The notes under the pieces are model-generated. The model saw only the letters and a program-made list of their open reading frames with translations, made no database searches and was not told where the DNA came from. From Mesobacillus persicus (GTDB lineage: Bacteria > Bacillota > Bacilli > Bacillales > Cytobacillaceae), in NCBI RefSeq assembly GCF_900109925.1, contig NZ_FOBW01000002.1, positions 62,001 through 126,000 on the forward strand: DNA of 64,000 nucleotides, read 5' to 3'. Every line of letters starts with the position of its first letter. Position 1 is the stretch's first letter. The position numbers were made by a program, and so were the translations under genes. Below, piece by piece: positions 32,323 through 42,022 of the stretch.

Positions 32323-32505
32323 AAAGACTCTTTTCTCAAACTTCGTTTCTTCTCAAGATGAAACTATATGTTAAAACTATCTTTATACTGTAAACAACCA
32401 ACAATTACAAGAGATGTGCCTATAGATCTACTTTAGTACAGGATAGCTTTCCTTCCGTTAAAATTGGCTTTAGGATTTATAATACCTTTTCCACAAATGC
32501 ATCCA
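32323..32505 (+). repeat. Dispersed repeat R1, copy D
   Basis: The 365-nt gap between lepA and hemW holds no gene. It carries the R1 left end GACTCTTTTCTCAAACTTCG (from 32327), then an eroded middle, then the tail block CGTTAAAATTGGCTTTAGGA at about 32457 and ATAATACCTTTTCC. The block order is the same as in copy A (CGTTAAAATCGGCTTTTAGA). The lepA terminator lies after it. Confidence 0.55.
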
Positions 32506-32603
32506 TTTAAAAAAAGCACAAGTGTCCGTTTAGTTAGTTACACTAGTTCCAGACGCTTGAGCCAACAAAAAATCCAAAGGTAATACTACTCGCACCATTT
32601 TTC

Positions 32604-32652
32604 AAAAAAAGAGGTTAGAACCGGCTGCTTAACTAGATGCCGGTCTAACCTC
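32604..32652 (-). terminator. Terminator of lepA
   Basis: On the minus strand GAGGTTAGACCGGC pairs with GCCGGTTCTAACCTC around a 13-nt loop, followed by T7. Strong intrinsic terminator 13 nt past the lepA stop. Confidence 0.9.
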
Positions 32653-32665
32653 CTCCAAAAACTTC

Positions 32666-34501
32666 TTATTTTTTAGAGCCATTGTCATCCATTTTCAACA
32701 CAGCCATGAAGGCTTCTTGCGGCACTTCTACAGATCCAACTTGTTTCATGCGCTTTTTACCTTCTTTTTGCTTTTCAAGCAATTTCCGTTTACGGGAAAT
32801 ATCGCCACCATAACACTTAGCAAGAACATTTTTACGCATCGCTTTGATTGACGAACGCGCAACAATCTTCGTTCCAATTGCTGCCTGGATTGGCACTTCA
32901 AACTGCTGTCTCGGGATAAGTTCTTTCAGTTTTTCAACAATTACTTTTCCACGCTCATAAGCAAAGTCTCTATGAACAATGAAACTAAGGGCATCAACTT
33001 GTTCTGCATTTAGAAGAATATCCATTTTAACAAGCTTAGATGGTTTATAACCGATTAGTTCATAGTCAAAAGAGGCATAGCCTTTTGTACTAGATTTAAG
33101 CTGATCAAAGAAATCGTAGACAATTTCAGACAATGGAATCTCATAAACAATACTCACACGATTTTCATCTAAATATTGCATATCAATAAAATTCCCGCGT
33201 TTTTGCTGACAAATTTCCATGATTGGACCAACATAATCATTTGGAGCCATCATTGTTGCTTTTACATAAGGCTCTTCAATCCGGTCAATTTTCTGCGGAT
33301 CCGGCATATTAGACGGGTTGTCCACTTTAACTTCAGATCCATCCGTCATATGAACATGGTAGATAACACTCGGTGCCGTAGTGATCAAGTCAATTTTAAA
33401 TTCTCGTTCAATCCGTTCTTGAATGATTTCCATATGAAGTAAACCAAGGAAACCACAGCGGAAGCCAAATCCTAACGCCTGAGATGTCTCTGGTTCATAT
33501 TGCAGAGCAGAGTCGTTCAATTCTAACTTCTCTAATGCTTCCCTCAAGTCATTGAACTTTGCTGTATCAATTGGATACAGACCGCAATAGACCATCGGGT
33601 TTAATTTACGGTAGCCTGGGAGCGCTTCAGTAGCGCCTTTTTTAGCATTGGTAATCGTATCCCCTACACGTGTATCACCAACGTTTTTAATCGCAGCCGT
33701 CAAGAATCCAACATCACCGACAGATAGTTCATCGACCATAATAGGTTTGGGGTTAAACACACCAACCTCTGATACTTCGAATTCCTTGCCAGTTGCCATC
33801 ATTTTGATTTTATCGCCAGCTTTAACGGTTCCTTCTACTACACGGATATAAGCAACAACCCCGCGGTAAGCATCATATAAAGAGTCAAAAATCAGCGCTT
33901 TTAATGGCGCCTCTGGATCGCCTGTTGGTGCTGGAATTTTCGCAACAACCTGTTCGAGGATTTCTTCAATCCCAATCCCCGCTTTGGCTGACGCTAACAC
34001 AGCATCTGATGCATCAAGTCCGATAACATCTTCAATTTCAGCCCTTACTCGTTCTGGTTCAGCACTAGGGAGGTCAATTTTATTAATAACCGGCATGATT
34101 TCTAGATCGTTATCAAGTGCCAAGTAAACGTTCGCTAACGTCTGCGCTTCAATTCCTTGAGCAGCATCGACAACAAGAATCGCCCCTTCACACGCTGCTA
34201 GGCTCCGTGAAACCTCATAGGTGAAATCGACATGTCCAGGAGTATCTATTAAATGAAAAGTATAGATTTCTCCATCCTTCGCTTTGTACTTCAGCTGGAC
34301 CGAGTTAAGTTTAATCGTAATGCCTCGTTCACGCTCTAAATCCATAGAATCAAGTAACTGATCCTTCATTTCCCTTGATGTCAACGCATTTGTCTTCTCA
34401 AGAATACGGTCAGCTAACGTTGATTTCCCATGGTCTATATGAGCGATGATTGAAAAGTTTCGAATCTTTGATTGTCTTTTAAGTTTTTCTTCTCTATTCA
34501 C
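32666..34501 (-). CDS. lepA: Elongation factor 4 (LepA)
   Basis: Ribosome-associated GTPase that can back-translocate or assist 30S assembly. The 611-residue protein has GTPase motifs [10 protein letters not shown] (near residue 20), [14 protein letters not shown] and NKIDLP, an EF-G-like domain 2, and the LepA-specific C-terminal domain ending [20 protein letters not shown], which replaces EF-G domain IV. It is followed by hemW. The length and layout are typical. Confidence 0.98.
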   Translation of the reverse strand: MNREEKLKRQSKIRNFSIIAHIDHGKSTLADRILEKTNALTSREMKDQLLDSMDLERERGITIKLNSVQLKYKAKDGEIYTFHLIDTPGHVDFTYEVSRSLAACEGAILVVDAAQGIEAQTLANVYLALDNDLEIMPVINKIDLPSAEPERVRAEIEDVIGLDASDAVLASAKAGIGIEEILEQVVAKIPAPTGDPEAPLKALIFDSLYDAYRGVVAYIRVVEGTVKAGDKIKMMATGKEFEVSEVGVFNPKPIMVDELSVGDVGFLTAAIKNVGDTRVGDTITNAKKGATEALPGYRKLNPMVYCGLYPIDTAKFNDLREALEKLELNDSALQYEPETSQALGFGFRCGFLGLLHMEIIQERIEREFKIDLITTAPSVIYHVHMTDGSEVKVDNPSNMPDPQKIDRIEEPYVKATMMAPNDYVGPIMEICQQKRGNFIDMQYLDENRVSIVYEIPLSEIVYDFFDQLKSSTKGYASFDYELIGYKPSKLVKMDILLNAEQVDALSFIVHRDFAYERGKVIVEKLKELIPRQQFEVPIQAAIGTKIVARSSIKAMRKNVLAKCYGGDISRKRKLLEKQKEGKKRMKQVGSVEVPQEAFMAVLKMDDNGSKK

Positions 34502-34770
34502 TGGTGCTTCACTCCTACTTTACTCGCACTAACACACTATTTTTGATTATATCAGTAGGGAGGGGAAGATTCAATTATTATTGAAAAGGGGGGATTTGGG
34601 ATAAGTATGAAGGCTATATAGGGTTAAGGGCAATTGTTGCCTGGCCTTACTCTACCTCCCACTGTTTTGGGTACTCACGATTCGAATTGGTGACCGATTT
34701 TCTCCTCTTCCCCCTCCTGTGGGCATCAAGAGCCACATTTGTGACCACCGCTTTAGCAGACACCAACACC

Positions 34771-34793
34771 AAAAAGCAGGATGAGTTCCTGCT
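34771..34793 (-). terminator. Terminator of the gpr-spoIIP-yqxA group
   Basis: On the minus strand AGCAGGA pairs with TCCTGCT around ACTC, followed by TTTT, immediately past the yqxA stop. The gap 34502-34770 between this and lepA has no gene that I can support. Confidence 0.8.
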
Positions 34794-34799
34794 CTCGTG

Positions 34800-35138
34800 T
34801 TAAGATTCTCTTTTCGTAATCAACTCTAATGATTTGTCAACAGCAGATTCAAGGCCATCAGCAATTGTTTTTCCAATTGAAGAAAAGAAATTAAAAGTCT
34901 CCATTTTTTCTAGCTGCTCTTTTTTTTGCTTTAGGTCATGACTTGAGACATTGTTTCCGAGAATAGCCGTTTCAATATCCCCATCGTTATTCTCCTTAAC
35001 TGAAACGGCTGACTCAAAGTTCGGGTCTTCAAAGCCTTTCATATCGTGGATCCCTTTGTTTGCAAGTTGCATCCCTGTCAATACACATATAAACATAAGA
35101 CATACGAGCAAAAAGGCTTTCAGCATAAACATTTTCAT
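34800..35138 (-). CDS. yqxA: YqxA family protein (DUF3679)
   Basis: 112-residue protein with one N-terminal membrane helix (about residues 5-23, MLKAFLLVCLMFICVLTGM), then a mostly polar extracytoplasmic part that ends in an amphipathic helix (FSSIGKTIADGLESAVDKSL). The ATG at 35138 is chosen because AAGGTGG stands 8 nt upstream; the in-frame GTG at 35150 overlaps that site. It follows spoIIP as in B. subtilis. Function unknown; the context suggests a sporulation-linked envelope protein. Confidence 0.88.
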   Translation of the reverse strand: MKMFMLKAFLLVCLMFICVLTGMQLANKGIHDMKGFEDPNFESAVSVKENNDGDIETAILGNNVSSHDLKQKKEQLEKMETFNFFSSIGKTIADGLESAVDKSLELITKRES

Positions 35139-35161
35139 AAAAACAACCACCTTGGTTTGCC

Positions 35162-36352
35162 TTAATTATTTGCCTGTGCATCCACTTGATCGGCCTGCCA
35201 GTAAAATTCGCTAAATACATCGGCTAATGCATCAGCTGATCTATATAGTTCTTCAAAAGTGTTGTCCACACCACCAAATTCTACTAACAATGCATTACCA
35301 GACAAATCCTGATTATAAACACCATTCATCCCTGGTCCTTTATTTTCAATAATCCCACGGCTCATACCTTTATAATTCTTTTCAAGTAGCTCATGAAGTT
35401 CTGTTGCGAGTTTTAAGTTCTTTTCATAGTTTTGGTTGTTACCGCCAATAACGAATGCTAACTTAGCATAAGCTTTCCCATCAATCGTAACGGTCGTATC
35501 CTTCTTTCTTCTAGAATCGCGGTGGATATCAATTATATATCGGAGATCTCGATTCCCTGCCATCGCCGTCTCCACCACAGACCTCGACTCTTGGTAAGCA
35601 TAACCAAAACCAAGTCCTTTTTTATTCAATGTTCCCATTACATCTGATTTATCAACTGTAGTTCCCACACCCTGACTCTCGAGCCCTTCTTTTAGTCGAT
35701 CGCCAATTCTAGTTACATTTACCTTTGAATGATAGGCACGATCAGGGTCGGTCACACCTTCTAAATAAGGAAGATAGGATTCACGATTATGCGAAAAATA
35801 CACATAAACGACTTCTTTCCCTCCAGTGGTATTCGGTGGTGTAACGGTATTGCCATCATTTTCTGTACCCTCAATATCTTCTGTATTCTGAAGAGCCGCT
35901 TCCTGCTCTGCTTTTAATACTTCAATCGGAGGAGGAGATTCCATCGGCATATTCGTATAGTTAGTCCCCTCACCTGCAACAAGGATTTTTCCGTCAAACA
36001 AGTCAAACCCCGGGAGCTCTCGACCAAGAAAGCTTCTCGGATCATCAAGACTTATATTAGTAGAAAGTTCAAAGACAAGACTTGAAAGATTAAACGAGTC
36101 CTCTTTCTTAGGAAGTACTTGCAGAAGTTGATGATTTTCCCAGCTCATTAACCTATATAATAACTCCCCATTGATGTTATTGGCCGCTTGATTGATGGAC
36201 GACGAAGCAATCCGATACTCAGGCTTCAATGATGTCATCAAGCCGCTAAATGTAAATACAGATATAAGAAAAAATATAAAAGCCAGCACCACTTTTAACA
36301 GGCTTGTCCCTTGTACGGCTACAATCATTCCTGATCCTTTTAAACGTTTCAC
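35162..36352 (-). CDS. spoIIP: Stage II sporulation protein P (SpoIIP)
   Basis: Membrane-anchored amidase and endopeptidase of the SpoIIDMP complex that digests septal peptidoglycan and drives engulfment. The 396-residue protein has an N-terminal membrane helix (about 14-38), a variable acidic/Pro linker (about 145-180), and the catalytic SpoIIP domain with YFSHNRESYLPYL and DIHRDSRR, which carry the zinc-binding His residues and Glu/Asp partners. The start is the GTG at 36352, with AGAGGTGG before it. It follows gpr, as in other Bacillus species. Confidence 0.96.
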   Translation of the reverse strand: MKRLKGSGMIVAVQGTSLLKVVLAFIFFLISVFTFSGLMTSLKPEYRIASSSINQAANNINGELLYRLMSWENHQLLQVLPKKEDSFNLSSLVFELSTNISLDDPRSFLGRELPGFDLFDGKILVAGEGTNYTNMPMESPPPIEVLKAEQEAALQNTEDIEGTENDGNTVTPPNTTGGKEVVYVYFSHNRESYLPYLEGVTDPDRAYHSKVNVTRIGDRLKEGLESQGVGTTVDKSDVMGTLNKKGLGFGYAYQESRSVVETAMAGNRDLRYIIDIHRDSRRKKDTTVTIDGKAYAKLAFVIGGNNQNYEKNLKLATELHELLEKNYKGMSRGIIENKGPGMNGVYNQDLSGNALLVEFGGVDNTFEELYRSADALADVFSEFYWQADQVDAQANN

Positions 36353-36448
36353 GGTTCCACCTCTTTTAGCAAGTCTAGTAATTCTTATGACTTTGCTAGA
36401 AAAGATAGAACCTTATTTTTTACATTGAAAACTATTTAGTTGGAGTGA

Positions 36449-37573
36449 TTAATGCGTATAGAATCCTGCGTTATCCTGGTTCACCTTTGAGTGTAAGGAG
36501 GCGTTTAAACCGCCAGCAATCAAGTTGGCCATATCCTCAATGAAAACATCAACCTCTTTCGGGGTAACCATCAAATTATGACCGAGTGGAGCTAGAACCT
36601 CGTATATCAGTTTTCGTTTTTCTTCTTCTTCAAGATTTCCAATCATCCCTAAGAATGTTTGTCTTTGTTCTTCTGGCGGTAAATCCTCATCTGTTAACTT
36701 CTTCTTTTTACCGAATGTCATCCCGGCCGGCACCAATGAGCGCGATGGTCGATCTCCTTCACGAAGCTCTTTACCGAAGTGTTTCAATATATAATCAATC
36801 GTATCACTTGTAATCGAAACAGCGTCCACGACTGTCGGAACACCAATGGCAATGACTGGGACTCCTAGAGTATCCTGACTTAATTCTTTGCGTTTATTGC
36901 CGACTCCTGATCCAGGATGGATTCCAGTATCTGAAATCTGAATGGTACTATTGACTCTCTCAATTGACCTTGAAGCCAAAGCATCTATCGCAATGACAAA
37001 ATCAGGCTTTGTTTTTTCAACAACTCCAAAAATAATATCACTTGTTTCAATTCCAGTTAGGCCCATAACTCCTGGGGATAGCGCACTTACAGGACGATAT
37101 CCGTCCTGAACATGCTCTGGTTGAAGCTCAAACAAATGCCTAGTAACTAATAAATTCTCACATACTAGTGGACCTAGAGCATCTGGGGTAACGTTCCAGT
37201 TTCCAAGCCCTACAATAAGACAAGACGAATCTTCGTTTAACCCCTTTTGTTTGATGAACTTAGAAAATTCATTAGCAAAGACAGCTTCTACCTTCTGTTG
37301 AAGAGCACTGTCTTGCTGGCGGATCCCTTGGACCTCAATGGTTAGATACTGCCCTTTTTTCTTCCCAATTGCTTTTTCCCCTTCTCCCGTTACTTCAACA
37401 AGAGAGATTTTAATGTCATTTTCTTCCTTTTCCTTTATAATAACTCCCTCGAGTTGTGATACATCCGTTTCATCGTGTACCGTTTTTACTCGATCGGCAA
37501 TTGCCATTTCACGTGCCTCTACTGCTAGATCCGTTCGTACAGAAAATTGACTTAAATCGATTGAATCTTTCAT
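36449..37573 (-). CDS. gpr: Germination protease GPR
   Basis: Aspartic-type A25 endopeptidase that degrades small acid-soluble spore proteins at germination. The 374-residue protein is made as a zymogen; in relatives about 15 residues are removed before a TDLAVEA sequence, which is present here at about residue 14. Other family blocks are [30 protein letters not shown] and [15 protein letters not shown]. The ATG at 37573 is chosen for the AAGGAGGG 10 nt upstream. Forespore (SigG) expression is expected; a candidate promoter is listed separately. Confidence 0.97.
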   Translation of the reverse strand: MKDSIDLSQFSVRTDLAVEAREMAIADRVKTVHDETDVSQLEGVIIKEKEENDIKISLVEVTGEGEKAIGKKKGQYLTIEVQGIRQQDSALQQKVEAVFANEFSKFIKQKGLNEDSSCLIVGLGNWNVTPDALGPLVCENLLVTRHLFELQPEHVQDGYRPVSALSPGVMGLTGIETSDIIFGVVEKTKPDFVIAIDALASRSIERVNSTIQISDTGIHPGSGVGNKRKELSQDTLGVPVIAIGVPTVVDAVSITSDTIDYILKHFGKELREGDRPSRSLVPAGMTFGKKKKLTDEDLPPEEQRQTFLGMIGNLEEEEKRKLIYEVLAPLGHNLMVTPKEVDVFIEDMANLIAGGLNASLHSKVNQDNAGFYTH

Positions 37574-37617
37574 ATACAAGAATCCCTCCTTAAGCATCAC
37601 TACTTCCTATCTTTTCC

Positions 37618-37645
37618 TATAATAAAAAAAACATTCAATTCATAC
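37618..37645 (-). promoter_or_regulatory. Possible SigG-type promoter of gpr
   Basis: Minus-strand GTATG (37641-37645) fits the SigG -35 pattern GHATR, and TATTATA (37618-37624) resembles the -10 CATNHTA with one mismatch. The spacer is 16 nt, one short of the usual 17-18. Transcription would begin about 40 nt before the gpr start codon. Confidence 0.4.
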
Positions 37646-37668
37646 CCGTCTAAAATTCATCGAGAGTA

Positions 37669-37697
37669 TTGCAATATTGACCACCATTTGATAAAAT
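37669..37697 (+). promoter_or_regulatory. SigA-type promoter of rpsT
   Basis: TTGCAA (37669-37674), exactly 17 nt, then TAAAAT (37692-37697). This leaves a leader of about 75 nt before rpsT that contains the hairpin listed next. Confidence 0.7.
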
Positions 37698-37735
37698 ATC
37701 ATTTGTTCTTAATAAATAAGAAAACGTCTGGAAAT

Positions 37736-37766
37736 GCCGAGTTCCATTAAAATCTCGGCGCTTTTT
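37736..37766 (+). terminator. Terminator-like hairpin in the rpsT leader
   Basis: GCCGAG (37736-37741) pairs with CTCGGC (37754-37759) around a 12-nt loop, followed by GCTTTTT. It lies directly before the rpsT ribosome binding site (AGGAGGTGA), so it could act as an attenuator of S20 synthesis. Confidence 0.55.
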
Positions 37767-37780
37767 AGGAGGTGAACGGA

Positions 37781-38041
37781 ATGCCAAACATTAAATCTGC
37801 AATTAAGCGTGTAAAAGTAAGCGAAAAAAATAGAGCACAAAACATAACTGTTAAGTCTTCTATGCGTACAGCTGTTAAAAAGGCTGAAGCAGCTATCGTA
37901 AATAACGACAGCGAAGCAACTGCAGCTTTCGCAGCTGCTGCTAGCAAGCTTGACAAGTCTGCTGCAAAAGGTCTTATCCACAAAAATGCAGCTGCTCGTA
38001 AAAAATCTCGCATGATGAAAAAATTAAACGCTAACGGTTAA
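37781..38041 (+). CDS. rpsT: 30S ribosomal protein S20
   Basis: 86-residue primary-binding ribosomal protein S20, helical and very basic. It begins [18 protein letters not shown] and has the conserved [18 protein letters not shown] near the C-terminus. The ATG at 37781 has AGGAGGTGA just upstream. It is transcribed divergently from gpr and convergently with holA, the same arrangement as in B. subtilis. Confidence 0.98.
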   Translation: MPNIKSAIKRVKVSEKNRAQNITVKSSMRTAVKKAEAAIVNNDSEATAAFAAAASKLDKSAAKGLIHKNAAARKKSRMMKKLNANG

Positions 38042-38061
38042 TTTTGTCTCTGCAAATAAAC

Positions 38062-38090
38062 AAAAAACGACCAAAATAGGTCGTTTTTTT
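38062..38090. terminator. Bidirectional terminator between rpsT and holA
   Basis: AAAAAACGACC pairs with GGTCGTTTTTTT around AAAATA. It has a T-run on both strands and so can end rpsT and holA transcripts. Confidence 0.9.
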
Positions 38091-38101
38091 GTTGTTCTTA
38101 A

Positions 38102-39121
38102 TTAGTTTCGCGTCAGATTGAAGAGGAACATTTCTATCAATAGTTCCTTTTTCATCCCGCCAGTCTTCATCTGGTAATCCGCATGGGCGATCATCTTCAT
38201 AATTTTTGCCAATTCTTCATCAGAAAAATGCCTCGCCTGTCCAGCTGCAAGCTTGACGCGGAAAGGATGGGCCTTCAAAGCACCTGCTATTTGTTGCTGA
38301 CCATATCCTTTTCGAGCTAATTCCTTAACCTGATACAATAGCCGAAATTGTCCAGCTAATAATGCCAGTATCTTAATTGGCTCTTCGTTCTGTTTCAACA
38401 AGTCATAATAGATACGCAATGCTTCGTCGACTTTCCGTTGTACTACCTTTTCAATTAAGGTAAAGATATTTTGTTCAAGCGATCTAGCAACTAACTTGTC
38501 TACCATTTCAGCGTCAATTCTATTCGAGTCTCCTGCATAAAGTGATAACTTGTCTACTTCACTAGCAAGCATAAATAGATTTGTACCGGTAAGTGTAAGC
38601 ATTAAATTAATTGCATCTTCTTGAATTTGCACCCCATTACTAGTTGTCCTATCTTTAATCCACGCCTTCAGGTCTGTTTCGCCTAATCGTTTGGCTTCGC
38701 CTACTACTGCTTTTCGCTTTAACTCCTTTGTAATCTTTTTTCGCTCGTCTAACTTTTCGTATGGAGCAGCAAACACAACAACGGAATAAGGGGCCGGCTC
38801 AGCAAGATAGGTCTCAAGTTTTCCTATATTATGCTCAACTTTCCCTTTCTGTTTTTCGGAAGTTAAGAAGACAGGGTTTTGCAGAATAATTAACCTTTTC
38901 TCTCCCATAAAGGGTAAAGTCTCTGCATCTTCAATCGCCGCCTCAATTGGAGTTTCCTCAAGATCATACGTAGAAAGATTAAAGTCAATTTCTTCATCAC
39001 TTAAAACCTTCTGAATTAACAACTGCTTAGTCTCATTTATTAGGAACGACTCAGTCCCAAATAGTAAATAAATAGGCTCGACATTATTTTTTTTCAATTG
39101 TTTCCAAATCTCTAGTACCAA
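38102..39121 (-). CDS. holA: DNA polymerase III delta subunit HolA
   Basis: Delta subunit of the clamp loader, which opens the beta sliding clamp. The 339-residue protein opens with the family-typical PIYLLFGTESFLINETKQ, a Walker-like region without a working P-loop, and a helical C-terminal collar domain (EEPIKILALLAGQFRLLYQVK). In B. subtilis this is yqeN, found at the same place between rpsT and comEC. Confidence 0.95.
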   Translation of the reverse strand: MVLEIWKQLKKNNVEPIYLLFGTESFLINETKQLLIQKVLSDEEIDFNLSTYDLEETPIEAAIEDAETLPFMGEKRLIILQNPVFLTSEKQKGKVEHNIGKLETYLAEPAPYSVVVFAAPYEKLDERKKITKELKRKAVVGEAKRLGETDLKAWIKDRTTSNGVQIQEDAINLMLTLTGTNLFMLASEVDKLSLYAGDSNRIDAEMVDKLVARSLEQNIFTLIEKVVQRKVDEALRIYYDLLKQNEEPIKILALLAGQFRLLYQVKELARKGYGQQQIAGALKAHPFRVKLAAGQARHFSDEELAKIMKMIAHADYQMKTGGMKKELLIEMFLFNLTRN

Positions 39122-39184
39122 TGCCTTTCGCTCCCGTTCGATCCAGTTTCTTACCTTTTTATCCTAGGCTACATTTAACAAGGA

Positions 39185-39323
39185 TGTTGATTTCCGCACC
39201 AGGCCGCTTCAATCAGCGGTAAGCAAAAAACAACAAATTCCTCTAACATAGCTTTATCCTAAAGAAGCTTGGACATTTTCGCAAGTTAAAATATGGAATC
39301 ACCAAGCAAAGCTTAGCGATTCC
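39185..39323. other. R2 end fragment and a hairpin in the holA-yqzM gap
   Basis: The 348-nt gap between holA and yqzM holds no gene. GTTGATTTCCGCACCAGG at about 39185 resembles the end of the R2 repeat. A separate imperfect hairpin, GGAATCACCAAGC (39295-39307) against GCTTAGCGATTCC (39311-39323), follows. Confidence 0.4.
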
Positions 39324-39469
39324 TATATATGGTAAACGCTGTTACATAAGCCCCGGGATACTTACATAACAACGGTGCATCATATTACAATAGAGGAAAA
39401 CACATGACTAGGCTGGCTTTTTAAATTAAAATCGTCTATACTATATTATGATATAAGGGGGGATGGACC

Positions 39470-39604
39470 GTGAATCAATTCGAAAAAAATGTCAATAATA
39501 AACGTCATGATATTATTGATTCAGGAATTGGATTTGTCGTTTCTTTTGGTTTCTTTGCAACGATGTTCATCATTGCTACAGTCGTAGAAGTTATGGGAAG
39601 ATAA
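39470..39604 (+). CDS. yqzM: YqzM family small membrane protein (44 aa)
   Basis: 44-residue protein with a polar N-terminus (EKNVNNKRHDIIDSGIG) and one membrane helix (FVVSFGFFATMFIIATVVEV). It matches the YqzM family (FEKNVQSKRND...FIVSFGFFATLFIIATV in B. subtilis). The start is a GTG at 39470 preceded by AAGGGGGGATGG. Function unknown. It is on the plus strand, convergent with comEC, as in B. subtilis. Confidence 0.9.
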   Translation: MNQFEKNVNNKRHDIIDSGIGFVVSFGFFATMFIIATVVEVMGR

Positions 39605-39629
39605 TCTACATAGCTTGATGGTTAAAATT

Positions 39630-39657
39630 GAGACTGCATATACTGCAGTCTCTTTTT
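39630..39657. terminator. Terminator between yqzM and comEC
   Basis: GAGACTGCA pairs perfectly with TGCAGTCTC around TATAC, followed by T5 on the plus strand. It may also end comEC transcription on the other strand, where the T-run is weaker. Confidence 0.85.
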
Positions 39658-39693
39658 CGTTTTGTTAAGTAAGTTCTCGCCATTTTCTACATC

Positions 39694-42021
39694 CTATGGA
39701 ATCCAGCTTGAAAAGGTTCCTGATTCAGCAGTGAATATGTAAATAATAGCCCCTTGCTGGTCCGTTCGGTATAGATTTACTTGATGATTTTTTAAACGAT
39801 CAAGCACTTCCTGATGTGGATGCCCATAACGATTTTTTACCCCAGCTGATATTACCGCAGTATCGATTGAAATGCTTTCAAGAAAAATCTCTGAACTTGA
39901 TGTTTTGCTTCCATGATGACCGACTTTTAGTACATCCGCTTGCATTTCTGGGAACCTTTTTACTAACTCTTCCTCACTACTCTCGCCAATATCCCCTGTA
40001 AACAGCCAAGTTTTTCCTCCAAAGCGTGCCCATAAGACGATGGAGCCTTCATTTTTATCATCAAGTTTTTCAAAAGGGCTAATAACATGAAAAACGTTAT
40101 CCCCTTCCTTCCAGCCTGACCCGGCACCCACTTCGATAATCTTTATTTGTTTGGATTGTGCTTTTTTAATAATGTTTCGTTCCAGATCACTGCGATCTTT
40201 AGCAACAGGTAGAAGGATTTCTTTCACCTTCACACCTGACAATAAGCTAGATGCTCCACCGATATGATCCATATCTCCATGAGTTAATACCAGTTTGTCT
40301 ATCTTTCTTACACCTTCGCTTTTTAGATATGGTAGTAGAATGTCTTCTCCTACTTCAAATTTATCTCTTCTCTCTTCCCATTCTTCTTTTGGAAAAGCAA
40401 TTGTCCCCCCGGTATCTATCAAATAATTGGCGCGATTAAACGGTAGTTGTATGAAGATACTATCCCCTTGCCCCACATCAATAAACACTACCTTTCCAAC
40501 TGGAGAAAGATAAGGCAGGACCAACTGAAATAGGATTGGAATCATTGGAAGCAGGCAGAAAAGTGGGACCCTACTAGGCCGATCCACCTTCCCACTCTTC
40601 TCCCAAATAACAAATGTCACCAATAAGAATACTAGCTGGAACAGTACAAGACTGATTCCTGGTTTACCGATAATTACTGAAGAAATCGGGAGCCCCGCAA
40701 GAGCTGCTGACATTTGATTTGCAAACGTTACAAAGAATTCAACTAGTGGTAAAAACAGTTCAGAAGAAGGAGGAAAGAAAATGCTAGTGAGGTAAGATAT
40801 TAACACAATCGGGAGAATGACTAGTGAGAATAGGGGAACAAACAATAAATTAGCCATTACCGAAATCAGTGAAATTTCATAGAAGAAAGACAATATGACT
40901 GGGACACTCGCTAGTTGAGCTATCATTGACACGACCGCTAGTTTTGACAAATAAGAATCATACCGACCAATAATGCCACTCGCAGAGAGTATAAGGGCTA
41001 AGCTTACGCAAAACGAGAGTTGAAAACCTGGCTCATAAATGATAAAAGGTGACGTGAGGACTAGAAATAAAAAGGCTAGAGAAAAAACATCAAGTGGGGA
41101 TACTTTCAACCTAAGTTTGCGAGCTATAATAAAAAACATCAGCATTGAAACAGCTCTGTTGACGGATGGCGTTAAGCCTGTTAGTACGGCGTATAGAGGG
41201 AGTGAAATGATTAGAATTAAGTCTACCTTTTCCCTGGTTAACCCAATTCGGAGAAGAAGTGAATAACACATACCAGCAAGCAATGCTACATGTAGACCAG
41301 AAATGGCAAGTAAATGGACGGTTCCAGTTTTTTCGTAGGCATTTAATATTTCAGGTGCCATCAAATTCCTATCACCGAACAGTAAAGCAGCAGAAATAGC
41401 TGCAGTCCCTTCGTTTAGTTTATCTTCTAATTTATTGATTTCCATCTGTCTGACTCGTTTTAACTGCGAGACCAGATTCCCCTTTACCTCTGTGCACAGG
41501 TCTAGGTCTATCCGAGTGGCTTCATAATTCCAAAATATATCCTTCCGTTGAAGATAGGCCCGATAATCAAATGCATTTGGATTTCTTGATTGAGTAGGCT
41601 CGAGGAGTTCTCCACTAACTTTACACACTATACCAGGATAAATCGCATTCCTAAGCTGATCTTTCTCTTCGGGGGAACGGATACGATAGTTTAGAACAAC
41701 CCGTTCCCCGTTTCGAGAAATCTCTGTAATTGCAGATAACCGATTTCCATTTATTTTCACATGGTCCCTAACAGAGAGAATCAAGCTTGTCTCCTCACCA
41801 GTTAATTGTGTTTTTTGAGTCCCCTTAGCTAAAGCTCCAACACCGATAGCAAGAATAAGCATCATGATTAGTAGCAACCACTGGTGACGGACAAACTTTT
41901 TCGTATAGTACAAATAGATACATAATGATAGAATAACAAAACCGAAAGCTATCGGGTTTTCAAACACACCTAATAGTGCAAATAATACGATCAGCGCGAA
42001 AAACACTAATCTCCCTTTCAT
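39694..42021 (-). CDS. comEC: DNA internalization channel protein ComEC
   Basis: Polytopic membrane protein that forms the channel for single-stranded DNA entry in natural transformation. The 775-residue protein has N-terminal helices and an OB-like domain (about 75-180), the Competence domain (from about 220, HLLAISGLHVALLAG at 236-250), and a C-terminal metallo-beta-lactamase-like domain with DVGQGDS (515-521) and the zinc motif HGDMDHIGG (581-589), likely the nuclease. The ATG at 42021 lies 1 nt after comEB with no clear ribosome binding site; a GTG five codons later has AAAGGGAG before it and is an alternative start. No frameshift is visible, so the gene looks functional. Confidence 0.95.
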   Translation of the reverse strand: MKGRLVFFALIVLFALLGVFENPIAFGFVILSLCIYLYYTKKFVRHQWLLLIMMLILAIGVGALAKGTQKTQLTGEETSLILSVRDHVKINGNRLSAITEISRNGERVVLNYRIRSPEEKDQLRNAIYPGIVCKVSGELLEPTQSRNPNAFDYRAYLQRKDIFWNYEATRIDLDLCTEVKGNLVSQLKRVRQMEINKLEDKLNEGTAAISAALLFGDRNLMAPEILNAYEKTGTVHLLAISGLHVALLAGMCYSLLLRIGLTREKVDLILIISLPLYAVLTGLTPSVNRAVSMLMFFIIARKLRLKVSPLDVFSLAFLFLVLTSPFIIYEPGFQLSFCVSLALILSASGIIGRYDSYLSKLAVVSMIAQLASVPVILSFFYEISLISVMANLLFVPLFSLVILPIVLISYLTSIFFPPSSELFLPLVEFFVTFANQMSAALAGLPISSVIIGKPGISLVLFQLVFLLVTFVIWEKSGKVDRPSRVPLFCLLPMIPILFQLVLPYLSPVGKVVFIDVGQGDSIFIQLPFNRANYLIDTGGTIAFPKEEWEERRDKFEVGEDILLPYLKSEGVRKIDKLVLTHGDMDHIGGASSLLSGVKVKEILLPVAKDRSDLERNIIKKAQSKQIKIIEVGAGSGWKEGDNVFHVISPFEKLDDKNEGSIVLWARFGGKTWLFTGDIGESSEEELVKRFPEMQADVLKVGHHGSKTSSSEIFLESISIDTAVISAGVKNRYGHPHQEVLDRLKNHQVNLYRTDQQGAIIYIFTAESGTFSSWIP

Positions 42022-42022
42022 A

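Noticed and set aside
39694-42021. Frameshift or decay of comEC
   Set aside because: The gene is full-length with all three domains and intact HGDMDHIGG and DVGQGDS motifs, so the comE locus looks functional.
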